Of a stretch of DNA of 64,000 bases, positions 54,966 through 64,000 are shown one piece after another; positions within the stretch are counted from its first letter, which is position 1, and each line of letters begins with the position of its first letter. The notes below the pieces were generated by a model. The model searched no databases. It was given only the letters and a program-made list of their open reading frames with translations, and was not told the DNA's origin. The position numbers and the translations under genes were made by a program. This stretch comes from Chrysemys picta bellii (Eukaryota > Chordata > Testudines > Emydidae), in contig NC_088791.1 in NCBI RefSeq assembly GCF_011386835.1, positions 33,144,998 to 33,208,997 on the forward strand. The letters are read 5' to 3'.

Positions 54966-55610
54966 AAAATCAGAGCACATTTTCTTGTATTTCCACTTTC
55001 GGGATTATGCACATGGGCCAAGCAAGTGGTGTTGTGGACTTGCAGGCACAGAATTGTATACCGGGTGCACTGGCAGGGCCTTCAGATCATTGAGCAGTTC
55101 ACATCTGGGTTTCGGGAGTGAGGCAATCCTGAGCTAGCATGAAAAGAAAGGTGATGCACCGTGTACACTGTTTGGTAGCCTGGGAGTAGACACTGGAGCC
55201 ATATATAGTTCACATTGGTTTTAAAAAAAGGAAGGAATCTGTGACTATCTAGGGTCCTGAGGGGTGGGTGGGGAGAGGCAGCCAAGCATTTTGCTCGTGC
55301 TTTCTTTTGGCAGATGTTCAAGGCAAGTACTCTGTATGCATGGAAGGAATATGGTTATCAGATAAAATGGACTGAAGTAAGGGAGGTGGTCCTATGTCTT
55401 GTACAACAGGGAGCCGACTCCCTTGTTTTTGGAGCCCCATTTAAGGGAGCTGAAGAAGGGGGCTTGGAGCTCTTACGTCTGGAGCACTGGAGAGCCGACC
55501 CCCTCTCCCAAACTCTCTATTTGTTTCCGGGTGCAGGCAGATATTTTAAGTGAATAAAGTTGCAGCCTAATTAAACCACATCCAATGCCTCTTGTCTTAC
55601 TTCCAGTGTG

Positions 55611-56874
55611 GATGAAAAATGCATAGACTTTAAGAGACAAGTGCTAGCAGAAACCAGATACAAAAATTGTAAGTGGGAGTGTAATCACTGTTCAGTTCCT
55701 GGGGATGGGGTCTTGTGGAATTGTTAGTTGTTTTGAAGCTTGTATTTTACAAAAAGGCTAAGTCCAACCATTTTCTATCTTAGGGCCTTATCTACGAGGC
55801 ACTTACAATGGCCATTATAGTCAATGGAAGTAGAGGGTGCTCAGAATTGCTCATGATCAGGCCATTATAGGGTGGAATGCTCTGTTATTAATTCATCTGC
55901 AGTGTTATGGCATGCAAGTTGTCATATATAATGCATTATTACAGTGTTATTTGATGTACTGTATTATGCAGCATATCAGTTTTGAAATGGAGTTTAGTCT
56001 GTCAGCATAATCCTTCCCTCTGAACTCAAATAAAACTGCACCAACCTTGGATCAAGGTGGCTTAGGGAACTTATGTGGTTTTAATGCCTCTGTCATGTTC
56101 TGTTTGTATTTATTGAGCCTTTCACACTTGGATTCTATGGGATCTATTCTTCATACATGTGTATAAGTCCCTTTTGTGTCAACAGGAGTAAAGTATGCAT
56201 ACAGTGAAAAATCTCTCTATGGATCTTTAATTCCTCTATTTACTCTGTGCCCTTACATGCCTTGCTCTCCCTTCACATTTCCTATTGCTCACATGTGTTT
56301 TGTGAGTTATTTGCAGCATCTTGCCTCACAAGGTGTTGTCACAATTTCCACTTATTCTCATTTATTTTTAGTTGCATAGCATCTCACAGAAATTTCAACT
56401 GCACAACCCCAAAGAAGATATTAAATGATGAGATATTCTTGTTTTTTCCCTGGCTATTTTCTGTGTACTGCTGGAGTTGCCCAGGCTTATTGTACTTGGC
56501 AATTTAGGAATAATCCTAGGCTCACCATGCCAACATGGCAGTAGATGGTCTACCATGAGCCATCTCAAGTGATTTCAAGATCTACAGAGCTATCTATCAA
56601 TATCTTGTTTTTGTAAGATTACACATTTGTCATAATCAAAACATCTGTAGTGTGAGGTCAGAGCTCTGCTTTGCTCCTGTTGGGATAGAGAACCTATTCC
56701 ATTGGTGCACCTGAGGACACGGTACATATTCTAATTCTTTTGTTCTGTCCTTGAGCTCAGCCAGCTCATCGTTCTGCATTCTTCAGCTGGCTATTCAGAC
56801 CTCGGGGAACATATCATACTTTCATATAACTGGGAGGTTTTGTTAACTGAGGTTTGGATAATCAAGATAACACT
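55611..56874. other. No recognisable gene
   Basis: AT-rich DNA after the DIRS 3' end; no motif-bearing frame. Confidence 0.5.
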
Positions 56875-57195
56875 ATATATGTTTGCATTAATAAAAATGC
56901 TTACAGCAATCTTTCCTCAATTTCTGCTGTATTTTTTCCCATTACTTTAGAGGCTTATACCACTGGGCTTTCACCTTGCAAAATGACAGCTTCAAATCCT
57001 TCTGCAGTTGCATTGACTAAAAGCTTGTTATTCTTGCTAGCCTGTGGGGGGTTTCCATTCTTCCCTGAAAAGTGCAAGCAGCATTTGCCACTGTCATATT
57101 TCGTATCACTGCAATGTGTTTTCATTTTCTCCGAGTCTAAGGGATCATTTTTACTGAGGGAACTATGGCACCATGTGCTACGGGAGGCTTCCTGA
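56875..57195 (-). pseudogene. Possible Ty3/gypsy RNase H relic, antisense
   Basis: On the minus strand near 57030-56890: 'KLLVNATAEGFEAVILQGESPVV', a stop, then 'ASKVMGKNTAEIEERLL'. This follows the gypsy RNase H opening pattern V-D-A-S-x-x-G-L-x-A-V-L-L-Q-x-G-x-P-V, then A-S-R and I-E-x-E-L-L, with the catalytic Asp changed to Asn. Neither the preceding RT thumb nor the following DHKPL box is visible, so the call rests on about 40 residues. It lies 3' of the integrase relic on the same strand, not the usual gypsy order. Confidence 0.45.
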
Positions 57196-57584
57196 TTTGA
57201 GAGTTCAGATTGTTACAACCAATTCCCCTGTTTCTCCTCTGAAGTGACTTTTCTAGCCACAGCACCCTTTCCTTTTAGTGACATCTTGTCAGACAGATAC
57301 CCCTTGTGCTGTTTTCATGCTTGTTTTACATAGTCAGATAAAATCAATGCCATTTCTTTGCGAAATAACATTCTAATTTTTAGAGGCTGTTTCACTGATA
57401 TCAAGTAACTTTCATCATGGTGTGTTCTAATCAACGATGCTTTTTGCCAGCTGGCACATTTACCATCCAAGACAACTGAGATATGCAGAAACCTGTGATA
57501 TGCAAAATGTACTTTGAAATCTAGATCTCTCTTTCTAGTCTGTCTCAGTCCAAGCTGTCAGATAGGTGTGCTTCTGCCCATACT

Positions 57585-57612
57585 CCCCCCCCCCCCCCCC
57601 CAAAAAAAAAAA
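57585..57612 (+). repeat. C17 followed by A11 homopolymers
   Basis: About 17 C run straight into 11 A. It may be a microsatellite or an assembly-sensitive spot. Confidence 0.9.
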
Positions 57613-57879
57613 TAGGAGACCCTTTTTTGATACAGATCTCTTGAGGATAGATGTTTGGCTAGTTATTTAGAGAACTGAAAAAAGTAAAAAGTCCTTTCAT
57701 AAAGGCCCTGAATGGCTCTTGGATACTTATTCAAATAAGGCTCATAACTCACATATAAGCAAACGAAGATGCATATATATGTAGCAATCCTTCAGGAAAC
57801 GGACAGTATTTACTTCTTCTAGTAGCAACAACCTTTCTAAGAACCTGTTCCTTTTATAGGTGCTTTTGAAAATTAAGAG

Positions 57880-58570
57880 GAGGACTCACTCTCTGGGGTG
57901 AAATTCACTCTCCTAAGTTCATCTGTTATAGTGCCCAGTCTGCATTTCTTTATCTTGGGTCATACCTTCCATACCCAACTAATGGGATACCCAACTTCAT
58001 GGTAGTGTAGCTTGATGGAGGGTAAGGAACCTGTTAAGGCCTGTGGTAACTCTCAAATTATGAAGAGGAAACAAGGGAGACGCTGGTCCCAACCTTTTAC
58101 ATCTGTTGTCACAGATTTCCCCCCATATTTGTGAGGAATTCATTGAACCTCTCATGTAAGTTATCACTCGGAGGATGGAAAACTAGGTAGGAAACAATCT
58201 AATCTTCAGCAGTCTCATGCCAGCCATGTTATATGAGACATGAAGTTTCTCTCTTATTGTGTGATCACCCTGACAGAGACTTTGACTCAACTAAACATTT
58301 GAAATAACTCTTTGACTACAGGCTGAATAGTTACAGGTCTCAGAGAAATGGCCTCAGAATAATAAGCACCACAATCTGATATAACTAAAATATACTGGTG
58401 TCTTCTCACATTCTTTTCAAAAGGTCCAGCTGCATGCCTATCCCAGTTTGCCCAAACCAGGTGTAGACAAAGACCATGGAAGTTAAGGGAGATTCAATAG
58501 TGGGGTTTTTTTAGAGACACTTGTTGGCACTCTGGACAGGAGGCAAAGTAAGTTGGCTGTCTCCTTGTAC
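57880..58570 (-). pseudogene. Ty3/gypsy integrase relic, antisense
   Basis: Minus strand, high to low: 'FASCPECQQ' near 58550-58525 (second half of the integrase HHCC zinc finger), then 'AGPFEKNVRRHQYILVISDCGAYYSEAISLRPVTIQPVVKELFQMFS' (about 58430-58290), matching the core opening where the family has D-x-x-G-P-x...D-x-x-x-x-Y-x-E-A-x-P-L; the second Asp survives as ISD. Further on, 'VERFNE'- and 'WDQRLP'-like pieces (about 58140-58080) and 'EVGYPISW' occur. Multiple frameshifts. The first catalytic Asp seems lost. The enzyme joins element cDNA to host DNA; this copy is inactive. Confidence 0.72.
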
Positions 58571-61500
58571 ATCCCTTGCCAAGGACACCATATCCACTCA
58601 TTTCAGTGAGAGTGATTGGCCTCCTGGGGGTGCCACTTTCTGTCTTAATTTTCTGGTGCCATCTGATTCACAGGGCAGAGCTCACTCCTCAGTTTCTATT
58701 TGCCAAGCATGTTCCTGGTCCACAGAAGCAAAACAAAATTTGCATTAAGTACCAACTACTTGCATGTCCTTCCAGTTCTCCTGCCATTCCCACACCCTCA
58801 GTCCAGATATGTCAGGCTAGAATCCTACCATTGCTTGGCTTGTGGATATGCCAACTATTCTCCTTTCCAGCATTGTGGTGCGAGATGCATATCTGATGCA
58901 AGAACATTAAATGACTTATTCAGCTGATAGCACTGGGAATATTCCCTAAGGGATATCTGTGCTGGGTGGAGAAATAATTTAAGAAATAAATTGCTTCAGC
59001 TCATATATTTTTATGAATCTCAGACTTTGTGGGGATTATGTGCATACTGTAAACTCACTCATTTTGTGTGTGGACTTTATTCCATCCTATGTAAATGTAA
59101 TAGGGCACTAAATTCAACTTTTACTTTATTTCTAAGTGTTACTGCATCTTTGTATGGTTGACGGATCAGAGAGGTTATACTAAGATTCATATCTTTATGA
59201 AGGAGAATTTTTAAATAATCCTGTTCCTTAAAATACTTCATTTTTTTGTACCAGTTTTGCTTCATTTCCTGCATTTAGGCTGAGCAAACATTGAATTATC
59301 AGACATTTTAGACTGTCTTGTAAAGTAGGCACAAAGATCACCGCCTGACCTGCTAATTCAAAATTCCAATGCCTAATTAATTACTTATGTGATTAGAACT
59401 TTGTCACATGAGCTTTTTTTGTGTCTACGTTTTATACCATTTAGTTTTTGCATGGAGCCAGTGTTTATTAATTATGGCCTTAAAAAGGCAAAATCAGTTT
59501 TGCAACAAGGATGAAAATAATATTTCTAAAAAGATTAGAATAGTGTAAGGATTGTGAAAGTATGGCCTGATGTCCAGGTTCTCATCCAGAAGAAGAGTCT
59601 GGGAGTCTGACAGTTATTACTAGGTGACCTTTAGGACAAAGCCATACATAGCCTTCAAAAACGCTTCAGATAGTAGGTATGCACAGATGTGAATAGTAAA
59701 TACTAAGTATCGTGATTTATCATATTTGGGAGTCCAGATGTCACAGGGCCAGATTGTCCAGACACTATTAAGATTACATAGTTGTTATTGAACAATGGAG
59801 TGATCTGGGTCATGGATTAGTGCAGATGGCAGAAACAGAATAACCATGACCAAGAAGTAAGGTTGGTGAGGGGCCAAAGTATAACATGTCAAATGGAGGA
59901 AGGGTATGGAGAGGCTGAAATTACTGCTAGCTGTCATCATCACTGCTAGGATGTGTGTGGGAAAAGAAGCAGGATGTACTTCAGAGCTTTGGGGAGCTCC
60001 AGAAGCAAAACACTTAGTGGAAAAAATTCTTTAAAGTTTGATATTTGCGGATTGAGATATGTAATGCCCAGTGGCCAAAGCGGGCTAGGAGGCAGTCAGA
60101 GTAATAGTCAAGTTTGTGTAGTAGCAGGGGTGCGGGAATAATCTGCAGGCACTGGTCTGTTGTGCAGACACCTTCCTCTTCCTGTTGGGGCCTTTATATA
60201 GTCCAGGTACTCAATGAGAGTGCTGCTTGTCCATCCAATCAGGAATCTGGATGCGGCTGCTGTGAGCCAGTAGGCCTCGAGCATTAAGGCTGTCGGTGAG
60301 GGGCACCAGTTCTATGTATTGCTGTGGCTCAGCAGTTAAGGCTACTGACTATGGCCCTGAGTTAAATACTGGAGTCCCGACAAGATGCCTGAAGATCATT
60401 GAATCTGTTTAGAGATTGTTTTTTCTTTGACGTCTGGGAAAAGGGACAAAAATGGTTTGAGAATGGTATTCCCATATTTCTGTGGCACACACTGTCTTAA
60501 ATCTTTCTGTACTGCATGTGTTGCCTAAAAATAAAAATAAGTGAATAAGTATAGTTCACTGAACAAATAATAAAGGGAACAGTAACGTAATTATCTAGCA
60601 TATATTTGGGGATGTAAATACCAACGAAGGAGAGGACTAATTTCACCAAATATTCTAGGCTGAACCCAGCAGTTACTCATTTCCTCCAATGCAACTTTAC
60701 TTGTATCATGCTTTCCTGTACCACCTCCTGCTTTGTATCATTCTTCATAGTCAAGATAGATGGCATATCCTAACAGGCTTTCTCTATCTCCCCATCAATA
60801 CAGAATTGTTCTTCACAATATACCTTCAAGTTATTTCAGCAGTCTTGTTTCAAATGAATGAAGAGAACAGGCTTCATCTACTTCCTCAGGGATACCAATA
60901 AAATGTGGGAGAGATCTCATTGTTATGAAGGTATAAGTAGGTGAAGTTTGTTCTGTCCTGCCCTGAAAAAAATATACACACTCTATAAAATCAAAACTTA
61001 CTTCCTACCTGGGACTTTATTGATAACTTAAATAACAGTAACAGAACATAAACCACACTCAACTATTCCCTGAGATTCCGAGGATTAAGAACGAGTAAAC
61101 TGATGTTGCAATATTCCTGCATTTGCATATTGAAAGTGTGAGGATTGGGCAAGAGTAGACACTGGCTTTGCATCATGCAAGATACAAGATAATAGGTTTT
61201 TCATAATTGTTGCAAACCCTGTTCACATGCAAACTATATTTCTATTTAATATTTGAATGATCCTTTCACTGAATTCCAGGCTTCATCCCTTTGCAGGGAT
61301 GATAGGAACTCCACCCCACTAATACAGATAATGGTTGAGGAACAGTTTTCTGAGTCACCTTTATCTTTTCTTATGTTTTTGATTAAACCCTATGATTCTG
61401 TACACCATATGCTCAAAAAAGCAGAACCAAATGTCTCTACAGAATAAACCTCACCTTCAATGCAAATTAAAAACATGACATCAAAGTTCAGCTCTGAAAG

Positions 61501-64000
61501 ATTCATTAATGTAGAGAGAGTAGCAATTAACAGTGTAACTGACATGGTTAGAATACATCACCCACAAAACTAATGAAAAACATGTTTTCCATGGTTTTGT
61601 GCCAATTTAATTGTTTTTTACAGGTTTCCCCTCAAGTTGGTTGCCGTCTTCTTCAAACACAAAAGCTGAACTTCATAGACAAAAAAAAATTTTTTTTACT
61701 GTGAATGTGTTTAAGATGTGTGTGTGTGTGTGTGGAAATGATACATTAACCCTGGAGCAAATACAGTATGTGAAAATGTCGTCCTGGGCCAAACTCGAGA
61801 ATTTCTCTTAAAAGCTGAACAAAATCTCAACTTTTGCATGTGAATATTCTCAAAACAACAAATAATAGCTTCATGCAGTTCCAGTTAAGGGTTCTTCAGA
61901 AGCAATTACTTACAATAAAAAATAGAAACAAAAGCACAGTAAAAATCTAATACTTTCAACTGAAGATGCTTTTTAACAGCTTCCCACTTCTTCTAATCAT
62001 TTTCAAATAAATAGATGGCATAGTAAAGAAGTGTTATTAGAATGATTTACCCTAATCAAGAATAACTTGTTGTTCATACTTCTCTAGTTTGGACCTGGCT
62101 TGTTTAATTTATCTAAAAGTTCCAGGAAGAGCTCTGTGGTCAGCAGCTGTACCATTTATGGGTGTGTTGGTTTTGCCTTTTTTTCTTGTTAATGAAATCT
62201 GTTCCTGCAAAGGATGGGCCTGGTGATAACATCGAACCAATGTCAACCCAGATGTTAACTCAATTGGAGTTGATGAAGTTACTTCAGTGTGAGATCTGAT
62301 TCCGGCCCAGTGTCTTTTATTGCTTGATTGACACAGGGCTTCTTGTGCTGGACAACTACTTCATATTACTGCTAAAACATTCAGGTTTTTCTATTACTGT
62401 ACAATATGTTTCAATATGTTTAAATTCACTGTCTATTTTGGTGCCTTGGTGCTCGCTTTTTTAATTTTGTTCACTTCAGATCTTTTAGCATATATGAAAG
62501 TGGGAAGATCTAATTTCACTTGCCACACAGTAGAAAGTCCAATTGATGTGCTGTCTTTCTCTAGCTAAGCTATCAGTTATAAAACATATAATACAGTTTC
62601 TAATAAGAAATCTGCGTAGAGTTCCACATTCACAAGACTTTATTGCATAATGCTGCATGCAGAATAATGGTCAAGTTGCTGGTTTGTTTTTATTTTAAAC
62701 ATGCCTTTCCCATGTGGTGATTTGATATGGACTGCATTAGTCTTCACGTGTTTTCAAGATTTATGTCAATTGTTCCCTCTCTATTCTTCAGTTAGAGCAC
62801 ATAATAAATCTGGAGTGCTCCTGAAGTTGGTACATGGAGCTGTGTCATAGAGCTTTCACACAATGAATGTTCAATTGTATACATTGATAATCTCCATTAT
62901 TTATCCAACTTGAAAGAATACAGTAGTTGCCATTAAAAAAGCATTACCCATGGCTTCTGTATCTAAAGTCTCCCTGGACTTTGAAAAAGACATAATTGTG
63001 TTATCTCATATTCCACTGTCGATATTTTAAATGAGAATATTATATATAGAACCATCGGAGGATAGCTCACTTATTTTGGATAAAGGTCAAGCCAACACAA
63101 GGCCTATGAACAGGGGGTTAATTTCACCAGCTGAACAAACATTCTGAAAAAATCAGCAAATCTGAAACCCATTTTTGCTTGTCAGTGCATAACCACTTTG
63201 TTGAACCTACCAATTTATGAACAATGCTACAAATTCTTTTGTTTCAGTAGATGAAACTATTTATATTAATCATCTATATATACAGATCTCTCTCTTTTTA
63301 TATAGCGCTGCTGCAACACCATAGATGGCAAAGGTAATAGGTAGAAGTAGGAAGGAAACAGGGCCATAGAGCAGACCCAACACTTCAGTGGTAGTAAGAA
63401 ACAACCTCTGAAGCGGCAAGTGTATATCCCCTGTGTGTGTGGGGAGGTCAGGTAGGATGCCTTAGAGTTGCCAACCCTCCAGGATTAAAGATTAATCTTT
63501 AATTAAAGATAATATCATGTGATGAAACCTTCAGGAATACATCCAACCTAAAATGGCAGCCCGAGGATGCCTCCCAGTACTCCAACTGAGGCAGTGCAAC
63601 TCCACCGTGCTCTGAGCTGTGCCTATATAGCAACTGAGTAAATTATTGAATCCCACTCTTGGATCCTGGACAGCACAGGCACATTCTCTTTTCTGTACAG
63701 TGCAATGTGAAACTCTAATGTGTCACTATCAGAGTGCTTTTATTCTAAACAACTGCAAGATTCTGACATGGTAGCTGTGTTAAGAATATTACGAGTGAGG
63801 ATGCTGCTTCAGATATTGATTGTGATAATTCACTATTGAGAACATGGTACTCTGACAAACATCAATTCTACTGAAAGGTCTAATCTTACAGGCCTGAGTT
63901 AAATGAGATTTTTTTCAGAGCAAGGAACTCAGAAGTGGGCCCTTAAATTGTCAACACTTCAGGGCAGGGACTTTGATCTTTTATGTACTTTTACGAGCAT
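58571..64000. other. Mostly AT-rich DNA without recognisable gene
   Basis: 58571-58950 has open but unidentified frames and could hold more of the gypsy relic. 61717-61734 is (TG)9. Nothing else is supported up to the window end. Confidence 0.55.

Larger units (their letters stand above)
53594..55610 (+). mobile_element. DIRS-type tyrosine-recombinase retrotransposon, eroded
   Basis: Domain order RNase H, then tyrosine recombinase, then a 3' region ending AATAAAGTTGCAGCC near 55553-55570, with no LTR. This order and the recombinase in place of an integrase define DIRS-group elements (DIRS/Ngaro). A small hAT (53886-54011) interrupts the RNase H. The RT palm is not found, so the 5' part is deleted or too decayed. 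The segment 54970-55330 may be the remnant of the SGNH-hydrolase-like region some vertebrate DIRS carry, but this is a guess. Confidence 0.75.

Noticed and set aside
58521..58927. Overlapping plus-strand frames of 75-106 codons
   Set aside because: The minus strand of the adjoining region reads as gypsy integrase; the plus frames look like its shadow or chance.

Overview
This window looks like intergenic or intronic DNA from a reptile, most probably a cryptodiran turtle. I found no convincing host protein-coding exon, rRNA, tRNA or CRISPR. The lineage call rests on repeat content: many 5'-truncated CR1 LINE copies ending in the short repeat TTCTATGATTCTATGAT; a tRNA-derived SINE whose 3' end resembles the CR1 tail, as described for tortoise Pol III SINEs; a Penelope-like element and its tail fragments; and many hAT-like and TCTACAC-ended non-autonomous DNA transposons. 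All recognisable reading frames belong to transposable elements, and all are broken.

Layout. 1-3953 is a three-layer nest: an old LINE (1-741 and 3541-3953) is split by a CR1 copy (742-3540), which is itself split by an LTR-like insertion (1660-2889) with a 5-bp target-site duplication (TSD) and a 46-bp tandem array. 3954-5627 is the 5' part of a coding hAT transposon with a BED-finger exon, split by a GC-rich hAT (4729-5403). 8.5-11.4 kb holds a hAT foldback, an LTR-like repeat and a CR1 copy lacking its catalytic core. 16.1-18.96 kb holds two DNA transposons and a Penelope-like element whose RT and GIY-YIG domains read almost continuously in one frame; a MITE with a TAA TSD splits its tail. 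22.2-28.1 kb holds a second MITE, the SINE, a hAT, tRNA-like foldbacks and CR1 pieces. 31-35.2 kb holds a solo LTR with 7-bp inverted ends and a hAT nested in a MITE. 37.2-41.6 kb holds CR1, two facing LTR-like blocks, an antisense Ty3/gypsy RNase H relic and a 118-bp inverted Penelope tail with a 13-bp TSD. 45-50.7 kb holds the most complete CR1 copy, with endonuclease and RT relics and a Penelope fragment inside, plus further CR1-group pieces. 53.6-55.6 kb is an eroded DIRS-type retrotransposon with RNase H and tyrosine recombinase. 56.9-58.6 kb carries antisense gypsy RNase H and integrase relics. The rest is AT-rich DNA in which I see little.

The elements do not form a pathway. What the window offers is a record of insertion order. 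Several insertions can be dated relative to one another because both flanks, and often the TSD, survive. The most notable items are the Penelope-like element, the DIRS tyrosine recombinase relic and the nested locus at the left end. Element names come from motif and terminus recognition by eye; no database search was run.
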